A DNA stretch of 54,742 bases from an uncultured Clostridia bacterium (GCA_944328445.1 CALVHO010000015.1:1-54742), one strand, 5' to 3'; positions 42,151-50,426 are shown, counted from the first letter of the stretch. Notes: generated by a model from the sequence alone, not told the origin. Made by a program: numbers and translations.

Positions 42151-43356
42151 TCACAGCAGGATGCAGATGACCCCGCCCTTGCCCTCGTTGACGATGCGCC
42201 CGACGGCGCGGCGCAGCTTGGAGCGGGCCTCGGCGGGCATGTTGGCCAGCTTTTCGTGCAGGGCGGACTGCGCCATCTCCTTGAAGGTGCGGCCGAACAT
42301 GTCGGTGTTCCACAGCCCCTCGGCGTCCTTTTCGTAGCTCTCGACCATGCCGCGGGCGATCTCCTCGCTGCGCGCCGATTCGCCCGTGACGGGCGTGAGC
42401 TCGCTGTGCACGTCGATCTTCAACACGTGGTAGGACGGCGCGTCCGCTTTGAGCCGCACGCCGCACCGCCCGCCCCGCCGCACGATCTCGGGCGGCTGCA
42501 AGCGCATGTCTTCCTCCGCGGGCGCGGCCAGGCCGTACCCGTCGGCGTCGGCGGCGGCGAATGCTGCGGCAAATTTGTCGTGAAAGCGCTTGGCCTCTTT
42601 CAGCGAAGAGACATAGGCCATCAGATGCAGGTCGTCGGGGATCTCCGCCCCGCAGGCGCGGCCGAGCATGCGGTAGAACACCCCTTCGCGGGCGGCCATG
42701 CGCAGGACGGCGCGGCCCGTGGCGGGATCGGTGCTGCAATCCTCGCAGTAGACGTCGTCGTCGGCAAAGACCTCCTGCAAGCGCGCGCAGTCGGACAGGC
42801 GCACGAGGGAGGGCGCGGCGGCGCGCACCTTCTGCAACAGGGGCGCCACCGCCTCGTTTTCGGCGGGGAGCACGCTCATCCAGGCGGGCAGGCCGATCTC
42901 CACCGACGCGGGCGGGAAGGCGAACAGCAGCGCCTCCCACAGCGCGGACAGGTCTTCCGCCCCGCAGGAAACGAGGGGAACGCCGCACTCTTCGGCAAGG
43001 CGCGCGGCGGCTTCCGCGCCGCTTTGCTCCCCGCCTTCCCCCGCGAAGCAGACGAAGGGCTTGCCTGCGCCTTGCACGGCCGCGCAGGCGGAACCGTCCA
43101 CGTCCGCGCACGGCGGCACGAGGACGGCCGCGTCGAAGGCGTCTCCCTGCGGACAGGCGGCGTACGCTGCCAGCGTGACGGCGCCGCTCTCCGTCCCCAA
43201 AACGGCGGCCTGCCCGCCGCCCTCGCCCGCGCCCTGCGAGGCGCCCGTCTGCCGCGCAAAGGCGGCACAGAGCGCGGCGGCGCCCTCCCCCACGGCGGCG
43301 ATGCGGCAACCGCCGCCCGCACGGGCGGCCAGGGCCGCGAACAACTGCATTTCCAT
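42151..43356 (-). CDS. spoIVA: Stage IV sporulation protein A lacking a Walker A motif
   Basis: 401 aa from ATG 43356, which has GAGGAG nine bases upstream. Residues 274-401 match the SpoIVA middle/C-terminal domains closely (YGLAAPAEEDM, GVRLKADAPSYHVLKIDV, WNTDMFGRTFKEM, and the terminal EGKGGVICILL). SpoIVA of Bacillus is 492 aa and polymerises on the forespore surface using ATP. Here the N-terminal ATPase domain is about 85 residues shorter and Ala/Gly-rich. Where GxxxxGKST should be, only AVGEGAAAL (21-29) remains. Coat-base assembly must be ATP-independent or the protein is degenerating. A sigma-E-like promoter precedes it. Confidence 0.9.
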   Translation of the reverse strand: MEMQLFAALAARAGGGCRIAAVGEGAAALCAAFARQTGASQGAGEGGGQAAVLGTESGAVTLAAYAACPQGDAFDAAVLVPPCADVDGSACAAVQGAGKPFVCFAGEGGEQSGAEAAARLAEECGVPLVSCGAEDLSALWEALLFAFPPASVEIGLPAWMSVLPAENEAVAPLLQKVRAAAPSLVRLSDCARLQEVFADDDVYCEDCSTDPATGRAVLRMAAREGVFYRMLGRACGAEIPDDLHLMAYVSSLKEAKRFHDKFAAAFAAADADGYGLAAPAEEDMRLQPPEIVRRGGRCGVRLKADAPSYHVLKIDVHSELTPVTGESARSEEIARGMVESYEKDAEGLWNTDMFGRTFKEMAQSALHEKLANMPAEARSKLRRAVGRIVNEGKGGVICILL

Positions 43357-43412
43357 ACCAGATCTCCTCATCACGGGACTCGGGCGCGGGGCTTACCCGC
43401 ACCGCACAATTC

Positions 43413-43441
43413 AATATATGAACCCGCCCCGCGGAAAATAC
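43413..43441 (-). promoter_or_regulatory. Sigma-E-like sporulation promoter of spoIVA
   Basis: On the minus strand CATATATT (43413-43420) matches the sigma-E -10 consensus CATACANT at all but one position. A GTATTTT at 43435-43441, 14 bases upstream, matches the -35 KMATATT at five of seven. Bacillus spoIVA is a sigma-E gene, so the site fits its context. Confidence 0.6.
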
Positions 43442-43562
43442 CCGCCCGCAAAAATTCCGCCGCGCCCTACCCCTGCGCCCCCTGCGGAAACGCCCCCGCC
43501 CGTTCCCGCGCCCGCTCGCCCGCCCGCGCCCGTCGTCTTTCCACGTCCCCGCCCGCCCCGCG

Positions 43563-43607
43563 CGTTCACGCCGTCTCCGTACGTTCACGCCGTCTCCGCA
43601 CGTTCAC
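43563..43607. repeat. 19-bp tandem repeat, two and a third units
   Basis: CGTTCACGCCGTCTCCGTA at 43563-43581 is followed by a copy with one change (43582-43600) and a third partial CGTTCAC. It lies between the divergent spoIVA and rarA promoters. The rest of 43375-43702 contains those promoters and C-rich sequence only. Confidence 0.85.
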
Positions 43608-43627
43608 ACACGCACGCGCGCAAACGA

Positions 43628-43656
43628 TTGTATTCGCGCGGAAGATGTGGTATAAT
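43628..43656 (+). promoter_or_regulatory. Sigma-A promoter of rarA
   Basis: TTGTAT (43628-43633), 17-bp spacer and a perfect TATAAT (43651-43656). An AGGAGG at 43692-43697 serves the ATG at 43703. Confidence 0.8.
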
Positions 43657-43702
43657 GGGCGCAGAAAGACCCTGCCGCGGGCGCGGCCCGCAGGAGGCGG
43701 CG

Positions 43703-45022
43703 ATGTACGAACAGAGCACATTTTTTGAGGACGAACGCAGCCAGCCGCTGGCGGCGCGGCTGCGGCCGCGCGACCTCGGCGAATACTGCGGGCAAAAGCA
43801 CCTGCTCGGCGAGGGCAAGGTGCTGCGGCGGCTCATCGAGAGCGACAGCATCGGCTCCATGATCTTCTGGGGCCCGCCCGGCGTGGGCAAGACCACCCTG
43901 GCGCGCATCATCGCGGGGCATACCAAGGCGGATTTTATCGACTTTTCGGCCGTGACCAGCGGAATCAAGGAGATCAAGCAGGTCATGGAACAGGCCGAAA
44001 GGGCGCGCCGCTTCGGCAAAAAGACCATCCTGTTCGTGGACGAGATCCACCGCTTCAACAAGGCGCAGCAGGACGCATTTTTGCCCTTCGTGGAGCGGGG
44101 CAGCATCATCCTCATCGGCGCCACCACCGAAAACCCCTCCTTTGAAGTGAACGGGGCGCTGCTCTCGCGCTGCAAAGTGTTCGTGCTGCACGCGCTGAGC
44201 ACCGAGGAGATCGAACAGCTCCTGCGCCACGCCCTGCGCGACGCGCGCGGCTTCGGCAACCAGGAAGTGGAGATCGCCCCCGAGCTGCTCACGGCCATCG
44301 CCAACTTTTCGGGCGGGGACGCGCGCATCGCCCTGTCCACGCTGGAAATGGCCGTGCTCAACGGCCGCATCGAGGGGACGAAGACCGTCGTTTCCGCCGA
44401 GGACGTCGAACAATGCACTTCCAAAAAGTCGCTGCTGTACGACAAGAAGGGCGAGGAACACTACAACCTCATCTCCGCGCTGCACAAGTCCATGCGCAAT
44501 TCCGACCCCGACGCCGCCGTGTACTGGCTGGCGCGCATGCTCGAAGCGGGCGAGGACCCGCTCTACGTGGCGCGGCGCGTCACGCGGTTTGCCGCCGAGG
44601 ACGTCGGCCTGGCCGACCCGCGCGCCCTGGAACTCGCGGTGGCCGCCTTCCAGGCCTGCCACATGATCGGCATGCCCGAATGCACCGTGCACCTGGCCGA
44701 GGCGGTCGTGTACCTGTCCCTGGCGCCCAAGTCCAACGCGGTGTACACCGCCTACGGCCGCGCCCGCCGCGACGCGCTCACGCAGCTCGCCGAGCCCGTG
44801 CCGCTCGCGCTGCGCAACGCGCCCACGAAACTGATGAAAGAGCTCGACTACGGCAAGGACTACCAATACGCGCACGACGCCGCCGACAAGCTCACGAACA
44901 TGCAATGTTTGCCCGACAGCCTCGCGGGCCGCGAATACTACACCCCCACCGAGGAGGGCGCCGAGAGCCGCCTGGCCGCGCGGCTCGCCGAGATCAAGGC
45001 GTGGAAAAAGCGCCACAAATAG
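43703..45022 (+). CDS. rarA: Replication-associated recombination ATPase RarA (MgsA)
   Basis: 439 aa. Walker A GPPGVGKT is at 57-64, Walker B FVDEIHRFNKAQQDAF at 111 on, then the sensor and arginine-finger region and the MgsA C-terminal domain (TAYGRARRDA, EYYTPTEEG). It is an AAA+ protein acting at stalled replication forks. It leads a three-gene unit with rdgB and a phosphodiesterase. Confidence 0.95.
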   Translation: MYEQSTFFEDERSQPLAARLRPRDLGEYCGQKHLLGEGKVLRRLIESDSIGSMIFWGPPGVGKTTLARIIAGHTKADFIDFSAVTSGIKEIKQVMEQAERARRFGKKTILFVDEIHRFNKAQQDAFLPFVERGSIILIGATTENPSFEVNGALLSRCKVFVLHALSTEEIEQLLRHALRDARGFGNQEVEIAPELLTAIANFSGGDARIALSTLEMAVLNGRIEGTKTVVSAEDVEQCTSKKSLLYDKKGEEHYNLISALHKSMRNSDPDAAVYWLARMLEAGEDPLYVARRVTRFAAEDVGLADPRALELAVAAFQACHMIGMPECTVHLAEAVVYLSLAPKSNAVYTAYGRARRDALTQLAEPVPLALRNAPTKLMKELDYGKDYQYAHDAADKLTNMQCLPDSLAGREYYTPTEEGAESRLAARLAEIKAWKKRHK

Positions 45023-45102
45023 GCCGCCATGCGGCAAACGATACCGCGCCCGCACAGCGGGCACGGGCCGCCGCCTGCGGGAACGGCGGCAAAGGAGAAC
45101 GG

Positions 45103-45765
45103 ATGCAGACGATCGTGGTTGCCAGCGGCAACAAGGCAAAGCTGCGCGAGATCGCGCAGATCTTTCAAGGATACGGCATCGTGTCCATGCAGGACGCGGG
45201 TTTTGCGGGAGACATCGAGGAGACGGGCGCCACCTTTGAGGAGAACGCGCTCATCAAGGCGCGCGCCGTCAGCCGCGCGCTGCACTGCACCGCCCTGGCC
45301 GACGACTCGGGGCTGTGCGTCGACGCGCTGGGCGGGGCGCCGGGCGTGTACAGCGCGCGCTTTTGCGGGCGGCACGGAGACGACGCCGCCAACAACGCCC
45401 TGCTGCTCGAAAAATTGAAGGACGTACCCGAAAATTTGCGCACGGCGTGGTTTGAAAGCTGCGTGGCGCTGTGCTTTGCAGACGGGCGCGAACTGACCTG
45501 CACGGGCCGCACCTACGGGCGCATCCTCTTTGCCCCCGAGGGCGACGGAGGCTTCGGCTACGATCCCCTCTTTTACAGCGACGACCTGCGGAAGAGCTTC
45601 GGGCTGGCCGCCGCGCAGGAAAAGAACGCCGTCTCCCACCGCGGCCGCGCGCTGGCCGGCCTGGCCGGAAAACTGGCCGCGGAAAAGGGCACGGAAAAGG
45701 ATGCGGGCACGTTCACGGACAAAAAAGACGGGGCGCGCCGCGGCCCGCGCGGAGGGAGACCGTGA
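45103..45765 (+). CDS. rdgB: dITP/XTP pyrophosphatase (HAM1/RdgB)
   Basis: 220 aa. It shows VASGNKAKLREI at the start, TFEENALIKA near 44, the metal site ADDSGLCVDALGG near 66-78, GFGYDPLF near 150 and SHRGRAL near 178. It removes non-canonical purine nucleoside triphosphates from the pool. A ~25-residue charged tail after the conserved end is unusual. Its stop overlaps the start of the next gene (GTGA). Confidence 0.94.
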   Translation: MQTIVVASGNKAKLREIAQIFQGYGIVSMQDAGFAGDIEETGATFEENALIKARAVSRALHCTALADDSGLCVDALGGAPGVYSARFCGRHGDDAANNALLLEKLKDVPENLRTAWFESCVALCFADGRELTCTGRTYGRILFAPEGDGGFGYDPLFYSDDLRKSFGLAAAQEKNAVSHRGRALAGLAGKLAAEKGTEKDAGTFTDKKDGARRGPRGGRP

Positions 45766-46241
45766 AGGCCTTCGTCATTTTGTCGGATACCCACCGCAAC
45801 ACCGCGCCGCTGGCCAAGATCGCCGTCGTGCTGGCCGAGAGCGACTACATCGTCCACCTCGGAGACATGGCTTCCGACGCGCGCGAACTGGTACGCGACT
45901 ACCCCGAAAAGACGTACGTCGTGGCGGGGAACAACGACTTTTTCGGCGGCGAGAGCGAATACGTCATCGAGGCGGAGGGGCGGCGCATCTTTCTCTGCCA
46001 CGGGCACCGCTACGGGGTCAAGCGCGGCACCGCGCGGCTGGTGCAGGCGGCCAAAGAACACCTGTGCGACGTCGCCCTCTACGGCCACACCCATGAGCCC
46101 GACGTACACGAAGAAGGCGGCGTGCTCGTCGTCAATCCCGGGTGCATGACGCGGCTTTCTCCCCGGCAGACCTACTGCTACCTCGTCGTGGCGGACAAAA
46201 AGGCGGTGGCGACCATCGTCGACGTGCGCGCCCTGCCCTGA
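45762..46241 (+). CDS. YfcE/MJ0936-family metallophosphodiesterase
   Basis: 159 aa from a GTG at 45762 overlapping the rdgB stop, with GGAGG upstream. The five-block dimetal site is complete: D9 and H11, D35, N58, H80, then H109 and H111. Members cleave phosphodiesters in vitro; the natural substrate is uncertain. rdgB-yfcE pairing is common in Clostridia, suggesting a shared nucleotide-cleaning role. Confidence 0.9.
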   Translation: MKAFVILSDTHRNTAPLAKIAVVLAESDYIVHLGDMASDARELVRDYPEKTYVVAGNNDFFGGESEYVIEAEGRRIFLCHGHRYGVKRGTARLVQAAKEHLCDVALYGHTHEPDVHEEGGVLVVNPGCMTRLSPRQTYCYLVVADKKAVATIVDVRALP

Positions 46242-46318
46242 ACCGGCGCAGCGGCCGCCCGCGGGCGGCATGAACGCGCGTTCGGCACAAAAAAATTTTT
46301 GCAAAGCGTGAAAAATAT

Positions 46319-46347
46319 TTGACATAACCCGCCCGGTTTGGTATAAT
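46319..46347 (+). promoter_or_regulatory. Consensus promoter of the tRNA operon
   Basis: Perfect TTGACA (46319-46324), 17-bp spacer and perfect TATAAT (46342-46347), 17 bases before the first tRNA, as expected for a stable-RNA promoter. Confidence 0.92.
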
Positions 46348-46363
46348 TTTTTAGCGTGTTGAT

Positions 46364-46437
<74 letters not shown>

Positions 46438-46470
46438 AAAGCAGCGATGAGGATCGAGCACGACAGAATT

Positions 46471-46547
<77 letters not shown>

Positions 46548-46556
46548 AACTTTTAT

Positions 46557-46634
46557 GGCGGGTGTAGCTCAGTTGGTTAGAGCGCCAGATTGTGGCTCTG
46601 GAGGTCGTGGGTTCGACTCCCGTCGCCCGCCCCA
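46557..46634 (+). tRNA. tRNA-His (anticodon GTG)
   Basis: The anticodon loop TTGTGGC lies between CCAGA and TCTGG. An extra G at 46557 before the acceptor strand can pair with the C discriminator (46631), the G-1:C73 identity pair of histidine tRNAs. CCA is encoded. Confidence 0.95.
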
Positions 46635-46643
46635 TAAACTTAT

Positions 46644-46719
46644 TGGGGTGTAGCCAAGCGGTAAGGCACCGGATTTTGATTCCGGCATTTCGTAAGTTCG
46701 AATCTTGCCACCCCAGCCA
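46644..46719 (+). tRNA. tRNA-Gln (anticodon TTG)
   Basis: Acceptor TGGGGTG pairs with CACCCCA, with a G discriminator and CCA. The loop TTTTGAT gives anticodon TTG. The weak U1:A72 pair is typical of tRNA-Gln. Confidence 0.95.
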
Positions 46720-46732
46720 TTGGAAAGGAAAC

Positions 46733-46808
46733 GGTCCATTAGCTCAGTTGGCAGAGCACGTGACTTTTAATCACGGTGTCCCGCGTTCGAATCGCGGATG
46801 GATCACCA
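46733..46808 (+). tRNA. tRNA-Lys (anticodon TTT)
   Basis: Acceptor GGTCCAT pairs with ATGGATC (one G-U), the anticodon loop is CTTTTAA, and CCA is encoded. Confidence 0.95.
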
Positions 46809-46813
46809 CATAT

Positions 46814-46889
46814 GCACCTTTAGCTCAGTTGGTAGAGCAACTGACTCTTAATCAGTGGGTCCCGGGTTCGAGTCCCTGAAGGTGCACCA
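46814..46889 (+). tRNA. tRNA-Lys (anticodon CTT)
   Basis: Acceptor GCACCTT pairs with AAGGTGC, the anticodon loop is CTCTTAA, and CCA is encoded. It is the last tRNA of the operon; its CCA is built into the terminator stem. Confidence 0.95.
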
Positions 46890-46932
46890 AAAAGGAAGCG
46901 AGAAGGCAAAAGCCTTCTCGCTTCCTTTTTGG
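46887..46932 (+). terminator. tRNA operon terminator overlapping the last CCA
   Basis: A perfect 21-bp inverted repeat (46887-46907 with 46912-46932) and a 4-base loop. The 5' arm begins with the CCA of tRNA-Lys(CTT), and the 3' arm ends in T5GG. It has the same design as the tRNA-Thr terminator at 217-255. Confidence 0.9.
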
Positions 46933-46948
46933 TCGTAGCAGCAGGACC
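46921..46948 (+). repeat. Post-tRNA repeat, copy 1
   Basis: 28 bases from CTTCCTTTTT to CAGGACC recur at 47044-47071 with one change. The copy includes the 3' arm of the tRNA terminator. Confidence 0.85.
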
Positions 46949-47017
46949 GAGCCGATGCCCGCAGGGCATCTGTTCGTATTCGAGCGAAGCGAAGAATTTT
47001 GCGGCGCAGCCGCAAGC

Positions 47018-47071
47018 CCCCTGAAGGTGCAAACTCCTTGGGTCTTCCTTTTTGGTCGTAGCAACAGGACC
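47018..47071 (+). repeat. tRNA-Lys tail fragment plus post-tRNA repeat, copy 2
   Basis: 47019-47031 repeats the last 13 bases of the tRNA-Lys(CTT) body (CCCTGAAGGTGCA). After 12 unrelated bases comes the second copy of the 28-base terminator-tail repeat (47044-47071). The module tRNA tail plus terminator tail has thus been duplicated about 145 bases downstream. The stretch 46949-47161 has no gene. Confidence 0.75.
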
Positions 47072-47161
47072 TGCCCCTACCCTGCCGCGCGCGGCTTTGG
47101 AGGGTGCACCTTGCCGCCCTTTCCCGTGTTTGCCGCAACGCCGCTTATACAAGGACCGCCG

Positions 47162-50100
47162 TCATGCTTGAAAATCCTTCACCAGCCGTATGCACTTTGC
47201 AAATTCGGGGTTTTCGATAATGGCCTTTTTGCTTATCTCGCATCCTATACCGGTGCGCAGCGCACAATCCTGTCCGCCCACATAGACTTCCGACAGCCAA
47301 CGCGCACAATCTTCTTCGGTAAACCTGCCTTCCCCTTCCAAATAGTACTTGCAATACTGATAAGCGGCTTGGATATCGTCTATGTCCTTTGCGATAAGGG
47401 CATTGATGTCTGCATCCTGTTTGTTGTGTCTCATCCAGCGCGTCCATTGGTCGCTGAAATCGGCGAGAGATGCCTTGACCTCAGGATATGTACCGATGAA
47501 CAACAGCGAACGCACCTCCGCGTCCTCGCGTTTTTCATACGCATCCCTGCTTGTCTTTTTCTCGCCGCGGTCTATGTCGCCCGTGACGGCTTCGCCTATG
47601 TCGTGAATGAGCAGCATTTTGAGAACGCTGTCCTTACAATACCCCTCCTCCTCGCTTTGATCGGGCAAAAAGACGAGCCCCATCAACCAGCAGGCATACA
47701 TGTGCTCCACAATATTTTCAGGGTGCGCAAGGCCGCGATTGATCCAACCCGTACGTTCCACCCCGCACGCGCGCGAAAACTTATCATACACACTCGTTTC
47801 GACGGTAGCATCGCTTCGCTCCTTAAACGACTTGAATTCGTCTCCTATCCACTGAAAATACGCCTTGATCTCACCGTCGAGCCGATTGAAAAACGATTTT
47901 TGCGAGAACAATTCATCGATATGTTCCAGGCAACGGGAGATCATGGCCGACACATCCAGGACCTTCTCGCCGCCGAACATGCGCGCCTGAATGAGGCTGC
48001 ACATCGTAAACAGCTGCAAAACGGCTTTGTATGTATACGGCTTGCCCTCCTTTTCAAGGTCGGACAACGACATTTCGAGAGCCCGGAAAGTATTGATCCC
48101 CTTGGAAGTGTTATCTTCGTATTGGAGCACATATTTGCCGGGCCTTACCGAAACCTTGATATCTCCATAGTACTCCAAATGGAAGCCCCTGTTGATTTCG
48201 TTGGCAAGCTTATCGCGCAGCAAGGAATGCATGTAATCGGTAAAAGCCTGCGCATTGCCGCCGTATATCCTGCTGACGCTTATGCCCCGCAACAGGAAGG
48301 CTTTGTTGCGCCTTTCATTCATGTCCTCACACGCACAATTTGCACACAGCCGCAGCTGCTCGCAGCGCAAACCTTCAAGGATATCCTGCGCACTGCGGCT
48401 GTATCTTTCCGTCATCCTGCCCAGCCACAATGTAAATTCACTTTTACCGTAAAGGCCCAAGCCGTTATAATACTTGGTTGCAATTTCCAGCACTTTTTTC
48501 TGCATTTCATCGCTCTGGCGCAACATGGCCACGACAAAGCGCGTTATGCTTTTTGGCATCACGATATCGAAGGGTTTCAACATATCTCGAATACCCGTCT
48601 CATCGTTTTCATTGTTGCACTTTTCGAGGTCATCCATATTCAGCGTTTCAAGCTGATTCATATAGGAGCGCGCCACAAGAAAGTCGAGGACGCTGCGGTG
48701 TTTGCGCACCGTTTTCCACTCCTTGCTGAAAAAAAATTCACTGTCTTCAAAGCTCTCTTCGCCGAATTCAAAGTTATAGGCAAAGTCCGCGGCTTTATCT
48801 GTCTTTTCCGTCTCGCTACCCAATACATCCTTGCAAAGCGAAGTGTACAATTCTATAAGATTTTCAGGCGAATAGCTTTGCAGGTTGCGCAGTATGGTGA
48901 TAAACCAGTATGCGTCCAACGAGATGAGCTCAAATTTGTTGAACTTTTCGTACAGCCGGTCTACATCCTCCTCGCTGTAATGTCCTAAATTCCTGTCCTC
49001 CTTCTGAAATATTTCTATACATGTCTTCATAAACTCTTTGCTCTCCTCTTTGCGGTCGAGCTTCATAGAGCTTATCCTCATAAAATATTCGAAATCATTG
49101 ACAGCAATTCGGTAGTGCGCCTCGTGCTTACTGTTGTTTGTGAAGTCGGTATCCAGCCCTACCACCCAATAGCAACCAAGACGGTCAAGCCGCTCTTTGA
49201 GTATGTCGTATATTGCTACCTTGCCGCAGGCGAAGTCGCGTATGCCGTCTACCATGACGAACGGGATAAGCTCGGGCGAAGCCTTTATCATTCCCTCGAT
49301 TTCGTCCAGATTGCGCCGCACACGCTCTTTTATAGAAGTATCCGGCCACCTTGCACTGTCCGTCCGTTCATACATCGCCACATCGATATAGAAAGGCAGC
49401 ACGTCCGTCAACGTCTTTGCAAGATAGAGATATACGTATTGCAGCAACCGGTTCTTATACGAGCCGAGCGGGCTTTCGATTTTCAAGATCAGCTTATTTG
49501 CCTTCGGTGTGCTGCCCCGCAAACTGCCAACAATAATTATGTCGTATATTGTTTTGCCTATATTTTCAACATTTTTGCGTTTTGGATCGCCTTTGCTCTC
49601 GATCTGCGTGATGTCCTTGAATATGCGTGAAAATTCGTCTATATCTTTCCGGATCTCTTCGGGAGAGCTCTCCAACCTGTCCGCCGCGTGCTGATGGGAA
49701 AATTCACGGACGGAATATTCCAATGCCCTCTTCACGGCCTCCTCCCGGCTGACAGGCTTTGCAGAGGAAGAGCTCTCCTCCGCGCACCTGCCGTCGCCCG
49801 CGCCGAAGAAATGGGCTATTGTTTCATCAAAATACTCGGTCTCCTTGCCCAAAACTTTGGTAAGCCAGCGCAAAAAGGAGACGACAGCTTTTTCAAATCC
49901 CTCCTCGCCCTCTTCGGCAACACGAAAAAGTTCCGTTCCTTCAAACATCACGTGTAATTTTTTCGCCTTATCGTAATCGAGCCCGCCACAGGCAAATACC
50001 TTGGCCGGATTGGTGCCTTTACAATAGACTTTCGCATTGTAAAACCTTTTCATCTCTTCTGCGATGTCTTGTCCTTCTGGAACCCTGCCAAGGGAATTTA

Positions 50101-50341
50101 CAGGGATGGTATTGTTTGCCACCAACAGAAAGACCGTGGAATGGGACGCAATGGTAGGCGTACCTTTAAAATCACCCACTACGTTTGTCTTGGTCTGCAA
50201 AAAGACTTTCACCTTGTTTTCAAAAGAAAGGATATCGTACAGTCTTTCGGCTACCGTCAGCGAACCGTTCGGGTCATTTGTGCCGTGATACCCCAGAAAA
50301 ACGTCAAAACGTGATTCAAGGATATTCTCTTCCGTACCCAT
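47162..50341 (-). CDS. TIR - degenerate P-loop - HD phosphohydrolase fusion, putative defence protein
   Basis: 1059 aa. Residues 12-165 read as a TIR domain: strand A DVFLGYHGTND, strand B VKVFLQ, strand C STVFLLVANN, then a helix IAEEMKRFY with E95/E96 where NAD-cleaving TIRs keep a glutamate. Residues ~255-420 look like a STAND NTPase core with a degraded Walker A (S290 to N297, keeping K296) and a Walker-B-like PFVMVDGI (360-367). A helical region with a CANCAC motif follows. The last ~190 residues are an HD domain of the YfbR/HDDC2 type: H880, H913-D914 (LLIHDIGEAVTGD) and an aspartate in KDIDD (986-989). AGGAGG precedes the ATG. It stands alone between the tRNA operon and a mobile element, with lower GC than its neighbours. 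NAD depletion plus nucleotide hydrolysis is inferred. Confidence 0.78.
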   Translation of the reverse strand: MGTEENILESRFDVFLGYHGTNDPNGSLTVAERLYDILSFENKVKVFLQTKTNVVGDFKGTPTIASHSTVFLLVANNTIPVNSLGRVPEGQDIAEEMKRFYNAKVYCKGTNPAKVFACGGLDYDKAKKLHVMFEGTELFRVAEEGEEGFEKAVVSFLRWLTKVLGKETEYFDETIAHFFGAGDGRCAEESSSSAKPVSREEAVKRALEYSVREFSHQHAADRLESSPEEIRKDIDEFSRIFKDITQIESKGDPKRKNVENIGKTIYDIIIVGSLRGSTPKANKLILKIESPLGSYKNRLLQYVYLYLAKTLTDVLPFYIDVAMYERTDSARWPDTSIKERVRRNLDEIEGMIKASPELIPFVMVDGIRDFACGKVAIYDILKERLDRLGCYWVVGLDTDFTNNSKHEAHYRIAVNDFEYFMRISSMKLDRKEESKEFMKTCIEIFQKEDRNLGHYSEEDVDRLYEKFNKFELISLDAYWFITILRNLQSYSPENLIELYTSLCKDVLGSETEKTDKAADFAYNFEFGEESFEDSEFFFSKEWKTVRKHRSVLDFLVARSYMNQLETLNMDDLEKCNNENDETGIRDMLKPFDIVMPKSITRFVVAMLRQSDEMQKKVLEIATKYYNGLGLYGKSEFTLWLGRMTERYSRSAQDILEGLRCEQLRLCANCACEDMNERRNKAFLLRGISVSRIYGGNAQAFTDYMHSLLRDKLANEINRGFHLEYYGDIKVSVRPGKYVLQYEDNTSKGINTFRALEMSLSDLEKEGKPYTYKAVLQLFTMCSLIQARMFGGEKVLDVSAMISRCLEHIDELFSQKSFFNRLDGEIKAYFQWIGDEFKSFKERSDATVETSVYDKFSRACGVERTGWINRGLAHPENIVEHMYACWLMGLVFLPDQSEEEGYCKDSVLKMLLIHDIGEAVTGDIDRGEKKTSRDAYEKREDAEVRSLLFIGTYPEVKASLADFSDQWTRWMRHNKQDADINALIAKDIDDIQAAYQYCKYYLEGEGRFTEEDCARWLSEVYVGGQDCALRTGIGCEISKKAIIENPEFAKCIRLVKDFQA

Positions 50342-50403
50342 AAAACAACTCCCTCCTCAGGTTTTAGCGACGGCGGTTGCTGTTTTGCAGCAAAACGCAA
50401 AAA

Positions 50404-50424
50404 GCCCACCCCCATCGGGTGAGC
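50404..50424 (-). terminator. Hairpin plus T5 in the TIR-HD leader
   Basis: Arms 50404-50411 and 50417-50424 pair over 8 bp with one G-U. A T5 follows on the minus strand (50399-50403). It sits exactly at the expected start of the nearer promoter, so only transcripts from the farther promoter should contain the whole stem. Confidence 0.65.
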
Positions 50425-50426
50425 TT

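Noticed and set aside
47096..47112. Further copy of the tRNA-Lys end (GGTGCACC) near the island border
   Set aside because: GGTGCACC is itself palindromic and the surrounding bases do not match the tRNA, so the match is too short to support.
46955..48988. Long plus-strand frame over the tRNA border and the HD part of the TIR protein
   Set aside because: Antisense to the 1059-aa gene that has promoters, a ribosome site and domain motifs; the shadow has none.
50377..50396. TTGCTGTTTTGCAGCAAAAC resembling 54264-54284, possible attachment-site pair
   Set aside because: The right copy is coding sequence of the sigma-like gene, and the left lies in the TIR-HD leader. The shared palindromic core is short and no recombination boundary coincides with it.
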